A program made the translations under genes and the position numbers. Source: Streptomyces spinosisporus (GTDB lineage Bacteria; Actinomycetota; Actinomycetes; Streptomycetales; Streptomycetaceae). From it: a DNA stretch of 64,000 nucleotides. This document shows positions 1-8,090 of this stretch, piece by piece; positions within the stretch are counted from its first letter, which is position 1, and each line of letters opens with the position of its first letter. The stretch lies in contig NZ_JALDAX010000007.1 in the NCBI RefSeq assembly GCF_022698145.1, positions 186,001 through 250,000 of the forward strand, in the 5' to 3' direction. The notes under the pieces are model-generated. The model was not told where the DNA came from. It did no database searches and saw only the letters and a program-made list of their open reading frames with translations.

Positions 1-500
1 ACATCCTCGTCAACAGCGCGGGGATCAACCTGCGTCCGCCGCTGGGGGAGTTGGGCGAGGACGTGTGGGACACCACGATGGCGGTCAACCTCGAGGCGCC
101 CTTCCTGCTGGGGCAGCGGTTCGGTCCCGGCATGGCCGAGCGGCGCTTCGGACGGATCATCCACGTCACCTCCCAGCAGGCGCACCGGGCGTTCGTGCAG
201 AGCGGGGCCTACGGCGTGTCCAAGGGGGCACTGGAGTCCCTGGCCCGCTCCCAGGCGGAGGCGTGGTCGCCGCACGGCGTCACCTGCAACACGCTGGTGC
301 CGGGTTTCGTGATGACACCCCTCAACGCCCGCCTGTCGTCCGACGCCCAGAAGGTCGCGGAGCTGGCCGCCCGCACCATGGTCGGACGCAACGGCCTGGC
401 CGAGGACTTCGCCGGCGCGGCCGTCTTCCTGGCGAGCCACGCCTCCGCCTACATCACGGGGCAGTCGCTCTTCGTGGACGGCGGGCTGTCCGTGCACTGA
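1..500 (+). CDS. SDR family oxidoreductase, 5'-truncated by the window edge
   Basis: This is the C-terminal 165 residues of a classical short-chain dehydrogenase/reductase; the start and the Gly-rich cofactor motif lie upstream of the window. Visible are the NAG-type motif written as NSAG (residues 4-7 of the fragment), the Ser of VTSQQ, the YGVSK catalytic Tyr-Lys pair, and the usual C-terminal ITGQSLFVDGG. The family reduces or oxidises alcohol/ketone substrates with NAD(P)H in the cytoplasm. The substrate cannot be told. It converges on the hydrolase at 548-1513 across a short hairpin. Confidence 0.9.
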   Translation, partial: ILVNSAGINLRPPLGELGEDVWDTTMAVNLEAPFLLGQRFGPGMAERRFGRIIHVTSQQAHRAFVQSGAYGVSKGALESLARSQAEAWSPHGVTCNTLVPGFVMTPLNARLSSDAQKVAELAARTMVGRNGLAEDFAGAAVFLASHASAYITGQSLFVDGGLSVH

Positions 501-536
501 GCCGGAGTCGGCCCTCCGCGGTCAAGTGACCGTGTT

Positions 537-559
537 CTGCGGGGTGTTCAGCCCCGCAG
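537..559. terminator. Hairpin between convergent genes
   Basis: An 8-bp perfect stem (CTGCGGGG / CCCCGCAG) with a 7-nt loop lies between the SDR and the convergent hydrolase, overlapping the hydrolase stop codon. There is no U-tract, which is common for Streptomyces terminators. It could serve both directions. Confidence 0.5.
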
Positions 560-1513
560 TTCGGTGAGGAAGTCGAGGAGGGCTGTGTTGACCTCGTCGG
601 GGCGTTCCTGCTGGGTCCAGTGGCCGCAGCCCGCGAGCTCGATCGGCTTGCGGCGCAGGCTCGGCATCAGGCGAGGCAGTGCGGCGATGAGGTCGGGCGT
701 GCCGGGGAAGGCGGGCACCGGGTCGCGGTCGCCGTAGACGTAGAGCGCGGGCCTGGTCACGACGGCGCCGTGCCAGGGGGCGGTCAGCTCCCAGTTGCGG
801 TCGAGGTTGCGATACCAGTTGAGGGCACCGGTGAAGCCCCGGGAGAAGCTCTCGGTGAGCGCGTCGAGGTCGTCCTCGGTGCACCACGGGGGCAGGATTT
901 CGGGGTCCGGCACGCTCTCCAGCCAGCCCCGGCCGTCCTCGACCAGCATCCGTTCGACCCCGACCGCGCCGGGAGCGTCGCCCGAGGCCATGAAGAAGAA
1001 CTTCCGCAGGGTGGTGCGGGTGTCCCGGGCGAACTCGGCGTCGGCGACACCGGGCCGGTTGAAGTAGTTCCAGTAGAAGCGGCCGTCGAACCTCCGGTCC
1101 ATGACGGCCAGCGGCGGCTGCGCGCCGCGGAAGGGCGGCGGCACGCTCAGACCGGCCACACCGAGCACGACGTCCGGACGGAGCAGCGCGGAGTGCCAGG
1201 CCACCGGAGCGCCCCAGTCGTGGCCGACCACGTACGCCTGTTCCTCGCCCAGCGCATGGATCAACCCGACGACGTCACCGACGAGATGGAGGATGCTGTA
1301 GGCGCTCACATCGGCCGGTCGGTCGCTGCGCCCGTACCCCCGTTGGTCGGGGGCGACCACGCGGAATCCGGCGTCCGCCAGCGGACCGAACTGGTGCCGC
1401 CAGGAGTGCCACGACTCCGGAAAGCCGTGCAGCAGCACGACCAGCGGTCCCTCGCCGTGCTCGGCGATGTGCAGCCGGATCCCGTTCACGTCGATCATGC
1501 GATGCGCAGGCAT
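548..1513 (-). CDS. Alpha/beta hydrolase, epoxide hydrolase-like
   Basis: This 321-residue alpha/beta-hydrolase has the features of soluble epoxide hydrolases: the oxyanion motif HGFPESW at about residues 29-35, DQRGYGRSDRP, a nucleophile elbow GHDWGAP with Asp as nucleophile, Tyr residues in the cap region (FYWNYF, NWYRN), and a C-terminal catalytic His in GHWTQQERP. An Asp nucleophile separates it from Ser esterases, although fluoroacetate dehalogenases share this layout. It probably hydrolyses an epoxide to a diol in the cytoplasm. The start ATG encodes MPAHRMIDV; a second in-frame ATG five codons later is possible. It is divergent from the SGNH hydrolase with a 57-bp gap. Confidence 0.88.
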   Translation of the reverse strand: MPAHRMIDVNGIRLHIAEHGEGPLVVLLHGFPESWHSWRHQFGPLADAGFRVVAPDQRGYGRSDRPADVSAYSILHLVGDVVGLIHALGEEQAYVVGHDWGAPVAWHSALLRPDVVLGVAGLSVPPPFRGAQPPLAVMDRRFDGRFYWNYFNRPGVADAEFARDTRTTLRKFFFMASGDAPGAVGVERMLVEDGRGWLESVPDPEILPPWCTEDDLDALTESFSRGFTGALNWYRNLDRNWELTAPWHGAVVTRPALYVYGDRDPVPAFPGTPDLIAALPRLMPSLRRKPIELAGCGHWTQQERPDEVNTALLDFLTELRG

Positions 1514-1570
1514 GGTCCGGAGCCTACGTTATAGTCAACAATGTGAATAGGTAACAAGTGGGCCAGGTGG

Positions 1571-2401
1571 ATGCGCGACGGGGCGGAAGGCGGTCGATCC
1601 GTGGCAGGTGGTGGGTATCTGCGCTACGTCGCCCTGGGCGACAGTCAGACCGAAGGACTCGGTGACGGTGACGAGGTGCGCGGGCTGCGGGGATGGGCGG
1701 ACCGGCTCGCCGAGCTGATCGCCCGGGACAACCCGGACCTGCGGTACGCCAATCTCGCCGTGCGCGGCCTGCTGGCCGGGCAGGTGCGTGCCCGGCAGCT
1801 GGCGCCCGCACTGGCGTTGCGGCCCGATCTCGCGACGGTCGTCGCCGGGGTGAACGACGTGCTGCGGCGCCGGTTCGACGCGGACGAGGTGGCCGGTCAT
1901 CTGGAGGCGATGTTCGCCGCGCTCACCGCACAAGGGGCCCGCGTCGCGACGCTGACCTTCCCCGACATCGGCCGGATCGCCCCGCTGGCCCGGCCGCTCG
2001 CCCCGCGCGTCGTCGCCCTCAACGCCCGTATCCGGGAGGCGGCCGCGCGGCACGGCGTCGCAGTGGTCGACTCGGCGCCGTACCCGGTGGTCACCGATCC
2101 GCGGATCTGGAGCGCCGACCGGCTGCATGCCGCCCCGCGCGGCCACGCCCTCATCGCCGCCGCGGTCGCCCACGCCCTCGAACTGCCCGGCAGTGACGAC
2201 AGCTGGACCCACCCCCTGCCGCCCGACCCGACGGCCCGCACGGGCCTGCGGGCCGTGGGCGCCGAACTGCGGTGGGCCGGCACCTTCCTGGGGCCCTGGC
2301 TCGTGCGGCGCCTGCGCGGCCGCTCGTCCGGCGACGGACGGCAGGCGAAACGTCCCGAGCTGCTGCCGATCAGTGACCCCACTAGTCACCCCATTGATTA
2401 A
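1571..2401 (+). CDS. SGNH/GDSL-type hydrolase
   Basis: This is a 276-residue SGNH-fold lipase/esterase. Block I is ALGDSQTEG near residue 22, with Ser as nucleophile. Block III is GVNDVL, and the C-terminal Asp/His block is SADRLHAAPRGH. There is no signal peptide, so the enzyme is probably cytoplasmic. The true start is uncertain: ATG at 1571 has no clear ribosome binding site, and an in-frame GTG at 1601 would begin just before the conserved block. The gene is followed after 24 bp by a PadR regulator whose likely operator overlaps its stop codon. The physiological ester is unknown. Confidence 0.85.
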   Translation: MRDGAEGGRSVAGGGYLRYVALGDSQTEGLGDGDEVRGLRGWADRLAELIARDNPDLRYANLAVRGLLAGQVRARQLAPALALRPDLATVVAGVNDVLRRRFDADEVAGHLEAMFAALTAQGARVATLTFPDIGRIAPLARPLAPRVVALNARIREAAARHGVAVVDSAPYPVVTDPRIWSADRLHAAPRGHALIAAAVAHALELPGSDDSWTHPLPPDPTARTGLRAVGAELRWAGTFLGPWLVRRLRGRSSGDGRQAKRPELLPISDPTSHPID

Positions 2402-2405
2402 TCAA
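2394..2405. promoter_or_regulatory. Perfect 12-bp palindrome, candidate PadR operator
   Basis: TTGATTAATCAA is a perfect palindrome. It sits 20 bp before the PadR start and overlaps the TAA stop of the SGNH hydrolase. It is strikingly AT-rich for this genome. Position and symmetry suggest an autoregulatory PadR site; binding is inferred. Confidence 0.5.
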
Positions 2406-2425
2406 CACGCTGATAAATTGGGCCA

Positions 2426-3016
2426 ATGGCTCTGCGCAACGCGGTGATGGCCGCGCTCCTGGAGGGCGAGGCGTCGGGGTACGACCTCGCGAAGGGCTTC
2501 GAGGCATCGGTCGCCAACTTCTGGATGGCCACCCCCCAGCAGCTCTACCGGGAGCTGGAGCGGATGGAGAAGGAGGGGCTGGTCTCCGCCCGGGTCGTCC
2601 AGCAGGAGCGGCGGCCCAACAAGCGCCTCTTCTCCCTCACCGACGCCGGACTTCGGGTGCTGCGCGACTACGTCGGCAGGGCGCCGGCCAAGCCGCCTGC
2701 GATCCGGGACGAGCTGATGGTCAAGGTGCAGTGCGTCGACATCGGGGACACCGAGGAGTTCGAGGTCGTACGGGCCGCGGTCGCCGAGCGGCAGGAGCGG
2801 TCCACCGCCAAGCTGGCCCGCTACCACCGTATGCAGGAGCGCATGCTCGACGGCCGCAGCGAGGAGGAGTACCTGGCCACCGCCGAGCGCATCGGCCCCT
2901 ACCTCACCCTCCAGGGCGGGATCGCCTTCGAGCGCGGCAACCTCCAGTGGTGCGAGGCGGTCCTCACGTGGCTCGAACAGCGCGCCGCGGTGCGCGATGG
3001 AAAGGCGGACGGCTGA
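2426..3016 (+). CDS. PadR family transcriptional regulator
   Basis: This 196-residue regulator has the PadR winged-helix at residues 3-80: MALRNAVMAALLEGEASGYDL, the aromatic FWMATPQQLYRELERMEKEG recognition region, and a wing ending in KRLFSLTDAG. A helical C-terminal domain of about 100 residues (AERQERSTAKLARYHRMQER) provides dimerisation, as in subfamily-2 PadR proteins such as PadR of phenolic acid stress. Ligand and targets are unknown. It may control itself and the SDR that follows, although that gene carries TetR-type boxes. The stop codon lies inside a 20-bp tandem repeat. Confidence 0.9.
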   Translation: MALRNAVMAALLEGEASGYDLAKGFEASVANFWMATPQQLYRELERMEKEGLVSARVVQQERRPNKRLFSLTDAGLRVLRDYVGRAPAKPPAIRDELMVKVQCVDIGDTEEFEVVRAAVAERQERSTAKLARYHRMQERMLDGRSEEEYLATAERIGPYLTLQGGIAFERGNLQWCEAVLTWLEQRAAVRDGKADG

Positions 3017-3047
3017 CCTGACTGTGTGACGGCTGACCCGACTGTGT
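3008..3047. repeat. 20-bp tandem duplication spanning the PadR stop codon
   Basis: GACGGCTGACCTGACTGTGT (3008-3027) is followed directly by a second copy with one mismatch (3028-3047). The PadR stop TGA is at 3014-3016 inside the first copy, so the last codons and the stop are duplicated downstream. Confidence 0.9.
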
Positions 3048-3078
3048 CAGGAGTCACCGGCGCGGGGTTGAGCGCCGG

Positions 3079-3116
3079 AAACCGATCGGTTTACGATGGT
3101 GGAAACCGATCGGTTT
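3079..3116. promoter_or_regulatory. Two TetR-type operators (AAACCGATCGGTTT)
   Basis: The perfect 14-bp palindrome AAACCGATCGGTTT occurs at 3079-3092 and again at 3103-3116, with centres 24 bp apart, just upstream of the SDR start at 3138. One near-identical site (AGACCGATCGGTTT, 62168-62181) precedes the TetR gene at 62215. This strongly suggests that regulator controls the SDR. Symmetry and duplication are seen directly; binding is inferred. Confidence 0.75.
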
Positions 3117-3137
3117 TCCGACGTGGAAGGAACAGCC

Positions 3138-3839
3138 ATGACCGCGATCAAGGACGCAGTGGTACTCGTCACCGGCGGCAGCCGGGGCATCGGCAAGGCT
3201 CTGGTGGAGGAGCTCTACGCCCGCGGGGCGGGCAAGGTGTACGCCACCGCACGTGATCCGCGGACGGTGACGCACCCCGACGCCGTTCCGCTGGCCCTGG
3301 AGGTCACCGATCCGGAGTCGGTGGCGGCCGCCGCCGCAGCCGCTCAGGACGTCACCGTGCTCATCAACAACGCCGGGGCCTCGGTCGGCGGAACCTTCCT
3401 GGACACCCCGGTGGACGACGTGCGCCGCGAGTTCGAGATCAACTTCTACGGCCCGCTGCTGATGGCCCGTGCCTTCGCAGCCGTCATCGAGCGCAACGGC
3501 GGCGGCCACATCCTCAACGTCCACTCGGTGCTGTCCTGGCTCGGCATCGCCGGCTCCTACAGCGCCTCCAAGGCGGCCCTGTGGCAGCAGACCAACTCCC
3601 TGCGCCTGGAGCTGCAGCCGCGCGGTATCGCGGTCACCGGACTGCACGTCGGCTACGTGGACACCGATCTGACCACCCACATCGACGCGCCCAAGTCCGA
3701 ACCCGGCGTCGTCGCCGCGCTCGCGCTCGACGGCATCGAGTCGGGAGCGCACGAAGTGCTCGCCGACGATGTCTCGCGGCAGGTCAAGTCCGGACTGGCC
3801 GCTGATCTGGCGGCGCTGTACCCGCAGTTGACGCAGTGA
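3138..3839 (+). CDS. SDR family oxidoreductase
   Basis: A 233-residue classical SDR. The cofactor motif TGGSRGIG is at residues 13-20, followed by NNAG, a catalytic Ser in HSVLSW and YSASK. DARD-like residues after beta-2 are replaced by TARDPRT, which favours NADP(H). The ATG at 3138 is chosen because GGAAGGA lies 9 bp upstream and the protein then begins at the usual distance from the Gly motif; an upstream in-frame ATG at 3096 would fall inside the operators. The gene sits alone behind two TetR boxes. SDRs under this kind of TetR control are often stress- or xenobiotic-induced, but the substrate is unknown. Confidence 0.9.
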   Translation: MTAIKDAVVLVTGGSRGIGKALVEELYARGAGKVYATARDPRTVTHPDAVPLALEVTDPESVAAAAAAAQDVTVLINNAGASVGGTFLDTPVDDVRREFEINFYGPLLMARAFAAVIERNGGGHILNVHSVLSWLGIAGSYSASKAALWQQTNSLRLELQPRGIAVTGLHVGYVDTDLTTHIDAPKSEPGVVAALALDGIESGAHEVLADDVSRQVKSGLAADLAALYPQLTQ

Positions 3840-3848
3840 GGCAGTGAG
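3833..3848. repeat. 8-bp tandem duplication spanning the SDR stop codon
   Basis: GCAGTGAG occurs twice in tandem (3833-3840, 3841-3848). The stop TGA at 3837-3839 lies in the first copy. It is short on its own but belongs to the same pattern as the longer stop-codon repeats elsewhere in the window. Confidence 0.6.
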
Positions 3849-3908
3849 GCGGCGGCGAGGTCCGGGTGGGCGTCCGCGGTCGGCGCGCGGCAGGGTGCGG
3901 CATGTGCG

Positions 3909-4349
3909 CTAGGCCGACGGCACGCCCGCCGCCGTGCGCGGACGGGGATGACGGACCACCGCCCACACCGTCTTGCCGTTCCGCCCCCGGCTGCGCACCC
4001 CCCAGGTCTGCGCCAGCTGGTCGACGAGGTGCAGGCCCCTGCCCTCCTCGTCCTCCGGTGTGGGCTCCTCGCGCAGCACGGGCTCCGTGGGGCTCTCCTC
4101 GGACACCGCGATGAAACAGGAGCCGTCGGCCCGCGCCGTCACCGCCAGCTCGAACTCGCGCTCAAGGATGGGTCCGTGCCGTATGACGTTGGCCGCCAGC
4201 TCCGAGGCCAGCAGGACGACCCTCTCCGTGACCTCGTCCCCCCTGCAGTGTCCCCAGGCTGTCAGATGCTGCCGTACCCGGTACCGCGCGAAACCGACCG
4301 AGGCCGGATGCCGGGGAAGCCGGAGCGTCTCACGTCTCAGCACACGCAT
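3909..4349 (-). CDS. ATP-binding protein, RsbW/SpoIIAB-like anti-sigma kinase
   Basis: A 146-residue single-domain GHKL ATPase of the HATPase_c_2 type abundant in Streptomyces. The N box is in LLASELAANVIRHG (about residues 45-58), a degenerate G1 region is in EEDEEGRGLHLVDQLAQTWG, and the terminal strand is GKTVWAVVR. Such proteins phosphorylate anti-anti-sigma factors or bind sigma factors directly. No partner (STAS protein or sigma factor) is adjacent, so the target is unknown. It is divergent from the phosphoribosyltransferase; the 272-bp spacer (4350-4621) shows no feature I can name. Confidence 0.85.
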   Translation of the reverse strand: MRVLRRETLRLPRHPASVGFARYRVRQHLTAWGHCRGDEVTERVVLLASELAANVIRHGPILEREFELAVTARADGSCFIAVSEESPTEPVLREEPTPEDEEGRGLHLVDQLAQTWGVRSRGRNGKTVWAVVRHPRPRTAAGVPSA

Positions 4350-4621
4350 CCCTCCCGAATGTCATCGAAAAGACTCGACACTGCTAGAAGCGCCCAGTGA
4401 CTGAACAATGTCACTCCGCACACTATGCGCGGCGGAAACTGGCCATATCTGGCCCGTGCTGCCCCATGCGACCTCCCTTTGCGACGGAGGGTGATCCTGC
4501 CCGCACCTGACGGAACGAACCGCGCCGATTTACCGATTGCACGCCGGGTTACGCGGGCACCACGCGCGATCTCGCCGCTCGTGGCGGGCGGGTGACGACG
4601 TGGAAAGGAGTGGGGACCGCG

Positions 4622-5272
4622 ATGCAGTTCCATGACCGTGAGCAAGCCGGACGGGAACTGGCCGGGCGGCTGCGGTTCGAGCAGGAGAAGGGCATGCTGA
4701 CCGATCCCGTGGTCCTCGCCCTGCCGCGCGGCGGTGTCACCGTGGCCCAAGAAGTGGCCGCGGCGCTCGGCGCCCCGCTCGACGTGCTGGTCGTACGGAA
4801 GATCGGAGTCCCGTACGAGGAGGAACTGGGCGTCGGCGCGATCGTCGGCGACGACGAGCCCCTCTTCGACGAGAGCGCCCTGGCCCAGCTGGGCCTCGGC
4901 GAACCGGAGCTCGCCCCCGTGGTCGAGCGCGAACGCGAGGAGCTCCACCGCCGTGAACGCCTCTACCGGCAGGGCCACCCCGCACCCGACCTGACCGGCC
5001 GGACCGTGATCGTCGTGGACGACGGGCTCGCGACCGGGTCGACGGCCCGCGCCGCCCTGCGCTTCGTACGGCGCAGGCAGCCCGCCCGCGTCGTTCTGGC
5101 CGTGCCGGTCGGCTCACCGGACGCGACGCACCGGCTGCGGGCCGAGGCCGACGAGGTGCTGTGCCTGCAACAGCCGCCCTCCTTCATGGCCGTGGGCAAC
5201 TGCTACGAGGAGTTCGAGCAGCTCACGGACGACGACGTGCTGCGGGCCCTGCACACGACGGCCGAGTACTGA
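4622..5272 (+). CDS. Phosphoribosyltransferase domain protein
   Basis: A 216-residue type I PRTase-fold protein. The PRPP-binding loop is VIVVDDGLATGSTA at about residues 124-137, with the two acidic residues before the Gly-rich turn. The N-terminal part LALPRGGVTVAQEVA and VVRKIGVPYEEELGVGA matches the stand-alone PRTase family often found near stress or dormancy genes in actinobacteria. The ATG at 4622 is preceded by AAAGGAG (4604-4610); an ATG ten codons upstream lacks such a site. The base or acceptor is not known, so no nucleotide-salvage name is given. It ends at a strong hairpin shared with argG. Confidence 0.85.
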   Translation: MQFHDREQAGRELAGRLRFEQEKGMLTDPVVLALPRGGVTVAQEVAAALGAPLDVLVVRKIGVPYEEELGVGAIVGDDEPLFDESALAQLGLGEPELAPVVEREREELHRRERLYRQGHPAPDLTGRTVIVVDDGLATGSTARAALRFVRRRQPARVVLAVPVGSPDATHRLRAEADEVLCLQQPPSFMAVGNCYEEFEQLTDDDVLRALHTTAEY

Positions 5273-5328
5273 CGGCACGGCCACCCGCGCCCGGGCAGCG
5301 GGAAGGCCGGGCGTCCGGGCAGCGCAGA

Positions 5329-5366
5329 AGGCCGGTGCGACGGCATGCGTACCGTCGCACCGGCCT
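5329..5366. terminator. Strong bidirectional terminator hairpin
   Basis: A 15-bp perfect stem (5329-5343 with 5352-5366; arm GGCCGGTGCGACGG) around an 8-nt loop lies between the convergent phosphoribosyltransferase and argG genes. Confidence 0.8.
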
Positions 5367-5397
5367 CCCGCGGAAGTGGAAGTCCAGCCCCCTCTCG

Positions 5398-5435
5398 GGA
5401 GCGTCAGTCCGTCCCCGGAGCGTCAGTCCGTCCCC
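5398..5435. repeat. 19-bp tandem duplication spanning the argG stop codon
   Basis: GGAGCGTCAGTCCGTCCCC is present at 5398-5416 and identically at 5417-5435. The argG stop (TCA on this strand, 5423-5425) and its last codons GTD lie in the second copy, so the gene tail is duplicated downstream of the gene. Confidence 0.9.
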
Positions 5436-6877
5436 GACTCCATGGCCGCGCGGTCCAGGAGCACGTCCTCCTCGGAGACCTCGCCGCGGGAGGCGATGGC
5501 CTCGGCGCCGCCCTCCGGCAGCTCCGGCATCGTGCCGATCAGCCCGGTCGCGGCCGCCTGCGAGGCGCCGATGGTGGGGCTGCCGGTGCCGATCAGACCG
5601 ATCCCGGCGTACTGCTCCAGCTTGGCGCGGGAGTCGGCGATGTCGAGGTTGCGCATGGTGAGCTGGCCGATGCGGTCCACCGGGCCGAACGCGGAGTCCT
5701 CGGTGCGCTCCATCGACAGCTTGTCCGGGTGGTACGAGAACGCCGGCCCCGTTGTGTCGAGGATCGAGTAGTCCTCGCCGCGCCGCAGCCGCAGCGTCAC
5801 CTCGCCGGTGACGGCCGCGCCGACCCAGCGCTGCAGCGACTCACGGATCATCAGCGCCTGCGGGTCCAGCCAGCGGCCCTCGTACATCAGGCGGCCGAGG
5901 CACCGGCCCTCGCTGTGGTACTGGGCGAGCGTGTCCTCGTTGTGGATCGCGTTGACGAGACGCTCGTACGCGGCGTGCAGCAGCGCCATGCCCGGGGCCT
6001 CATAGATGCCGCGGCTCTTGGCCTCGATGATGCGGTTCTCGATCTGGTCGGACATGCCGAGGCCGTGGCGGCCGCCGATGGCGTTGGCCTCCATCACCAG
6101 GTCGACGGCGGAGGCGAACTCCTTGCCGTTGATCGTCACCGGGCGGCCCTGGTCGAAGCCGATCGTCACGTCCTCGGCGGCGATCTCGACCTCGGGGTCC
6201 CAGAACCGCACGCCCATGATCGGCTCGACGGTCTCGACGCCGGTGTCCAGGTGCTCCAGGGTCTTGGCCTCGTGCGTGGCGCCCCAGATGTTGGCGTCGG
6301 TGGAGTACGCCTTCTCCGCGCTGTCGCGATACGGCAGGCCGTGCGCGACCAGCCACTCCGACATCTCCTTGCGGCCGCCCAGCTCGGTCACGAAGTTCGC
6401 GTCCAGCCACGGCTTGTAGATCCGCAGGTGGGGGTTGGCGAGCAGGCCGTAGCGGTAGAACCGCTCGATGTCGTTGCCCTTGAAGGTCGAGCCGTCGCCC
6501 CAGATCTGGACGTCGTCCTCCAGCATCGCCCGCACCAGGAGCGTGCCCGTGACGGCGCGGCCCAGCGGGGTGGTGTTGAAGTAGGAACGACCGCCGGAGC
6601 GGATGTGGAACGCGCCGCAGGTGAGCGCGGCCAGGCCCTCCTCGACCAGTGCCGCACGGCAGTCGACCAGACGCGCGATCTCGGCCCCGTAGGTCTTCGC
6701 ACGGCCGGGCACCGAGGCGATGTCGGGCTCGTCGTACTGACCGATGTCGGCGGTGTAGGTGCACGGGACGGCGCCCTTGTCGCGCATCCACGCGACCGCG
6801 ACGGACGTGTCGAGGCCGCCCGAGAAGGCGATGCCGACGCGCTCGCCGGCGGGAAGGGAGGTGAGGACCTTGGACAT
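5423..6877 (-). CDS. argG: Argininosuccinate synthase
   Basis: ArgG condenses citrulline and aspartate with ATP to argininosuccinate, the penultimate step of arginine synthesis. The 484-residue protein is the long (E. coli-like) form. The P-loop-like ATP pyrophosphatase motif AFSGGLDTS is at residues 17-25, and TYTADIGQYDEPDI, GGRSYFNTTPLGRAVTG and GDGSTFKGNDIERFYRYG follow. The start is placed at ATG 6877 (MSKVLTSLPAG), where the conserved family sequence begins; an ATG six codons upstream (6895) falls inside the ARG-box candidate. No good ribosome binding site precedes 6877, so leaderless translation is possible. It stands alone, away from other arg genes. Confidence 0.96.
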   Translation of the reverse strand: MSKVLTSLPAGERVGIAFSGGLDTSVAVAWMRDKGAVPCTYTADIGQYDEPDIASVPGRAKTYGAEIARLVDCRAALVEEGLAALTCGAFHIRSGGRSYFNTTPLGRAVTGTLLVRAMLEDDVQIWGDGSTFKGNDIERFYRYGLLANPHLRIYKPWLDANFVTELGGRKEMSEWLVAHGLPYRDSAEKAYSTDANIWGATHEAKTLEHLDTGVETVEPIMGVRFWDPEVEIAAEDVTIGFDQGRPVTINGKEFASAVDLVMEANAIGGRHGLGMSDQIENRIIEAKSRGIYEAPGMALLHAAYERLVNAIHNEDTLAQYHSEGRCLGRLMYEGRWLDPQALMIRESLQRWVGAAVTGEVTLRLRRGEDYSILDTTGPAFSYHPDKLSMERTEDSAFGPVDRIGQLTMRNLDIADSRAKLEQYAGIGLIGTGSPTIGASQAAATGLIGTMPELPEGGAEAIASRGEVSEEDVLLDRAAMESGTD

Positions 6878-6887
6878 AGGAAGAGTA

Positions 6888-6911
6888 TGCATCATCTCGC
6901 ATGATCATGCA
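6888..6911 (-). promoter_or_regulatory. Candidate double ARG box (ArgR operator) before argG
   Basis: Reading towards argG, TGCATGATCATGCG fits the TGCAT-N4-ATGCA pattern with one mismatch. The overlapping TGCGAGATGATGCA fits with two. The sites abut the argG start, where arginine-dependent ArgR repression would be expected. It was assigned by eye from the known operator type. Confidence 0.5.
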
Positions 6912-6995
6912 AAGCCCATGCCGGGAGAGCGCCCCCGGGACGGGTTCCCGCAGGTTCCCGCCCGCAGGACGCCCCCGCTCAGGCACCATGATCGT

Positions 6996-8087
6996 GTGAC
7001 ATACGCGGTGACTGTGGACGTGGAGCGCCCCGCGGGCGCCACGGAACTCGACGTTCTTCAGCGGGAGGGCGTGGTCTTCCTGCTGCGCAAAGGCCTCGAT
7101 TCGATCGCGGCGATCGAGGGTCCCGACGGGATGGAGGTCGACCTGGTCGACGACATCATCGCCGTCCATCCCAAGGGAGCCCTGCTCAAGCTCTACGTCG
7201 ACGCCCCCGCGCTGGAGTTCGCCGAGGACGCCGCGCGCGAGGTCGTCGCTGAGGTGCTGGAACGGACCGAGCCGCTCGCCGACTGGGAGATCACCCGCTG
7301 CGGAGTGGATCTCGCCCCCGAACTGCTGCAGGAGAGCCTCGACGCGGCCGACGGCCCCGACGCCCCGCCGTCGGACCCCGCGGAACGAGCCCGTCGGCAT
7401 GCCGAGGCCCGGCCGACGGGCGAGACCGTCCGCCGCCGCGACGACGCAGAGGTCGACGGCATGCGGCGCAGGCTCCGCGCACTCGCGCCCACCCTGCAGG
7501 CCTTTCCGCCGGCGGCCTTCGGCTACGCGGACGACGAGGAGAAGCGGATCGTCAGCCGTGAGGCCGCGGAGCTCGCGGCGGGCGCCGTCGTCCACGCCGT
7601 CGATCTCCTCATCGACGAGCTGTTCACGGATCTCGCCGGGCTGGAGGAGGAAGGGCCCACCGTCGCGGACACCGACGCGCCGTTCATGATCCTCGACGAG
7701 CTGCCCCCGCAGTTCGCCCGGCAGTACACGGTCCTGTTCGCGCGCCGGCTGACCGTCACCGCCGTCAGCATGACGGACCGCCTCATGCGGCCGCACTTCG
7801 GCCGCCTCAGCTGTGTCGCCGAGGAACTGCTGCTGAAGTTCCTCGTCGGCCAGGCCGAGGCGACGGCCGATCTCTACGACCTGCTCAGCGACGAGGTTGA
7901 GACGGCCCTGCAGGTCTTCGCCGACCGGCTGGGGGAGGACATGGACCACGACTGGCTGTACGTCCCGGTCGCGGACGGCGAGGCCAAGGGGACCGTGCAG
8001 GACTGGTTCATCCCCTTCGGCGACGAGCGGTCCGTCCATCCGTACGCCGCCCATGACGACAGCGACGGGGGCGACGAGGAGGTCTGA
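6996..8087 (+). CDS. Conserved-looking protein of unknown function
   Basis: A 363-residue soluble protein that I cannot assign to a family. The GTG at 6996 (VTYAVTVDVERP) is chosen because the convincing protein sequence begins here, about 120 bp upstream of argG's divergent start; no clear ribosome binding site precedes it. The first 110 residues look like a compact alpha/beta domain. A charged linker rich in Glu, Ala and Arg follows (about 110-150). The rest is helical with many acidic residues and a very acidic tail (DDSDGGDEEV). There are no membrane segments or signal peptide. The stop is 3 bp before the fructosamine kinase start, so the two genes are probably one transcript. Confidence 0.7.
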   Translation: MTYAVTVDVERPAGATELDVLQREGVVFLLRKGLDSIAAIEGPDGMEVDLVDDIIAVHPKGALLKLYVDAPALEFAEDAAREVVAEVLERTEPLADWEITRCGVDLAPELLQESLDAADGPDAPPSDPAERARRHAEARPTGETVRRRDDAEVDGMRRRLRALAPTLQAFPPAAFGYADDEEKRIVSREAAELAAGAVVHAVDLLIDELFTDLAGLEEEGPTVADTDAPFMILDELPPQFARQYTVLFARRLTVTAVSMTDRLMRPHFGRLSCVAEELLLKFLVGQAEATADLYDLLSDEVETALQVFADRLGEDMDHDWLYVPVADGEAKGTVQDWFIPFGDERSVHPYAAHDDSDGGDEEV

Positions 8088-8090
8088 CCG

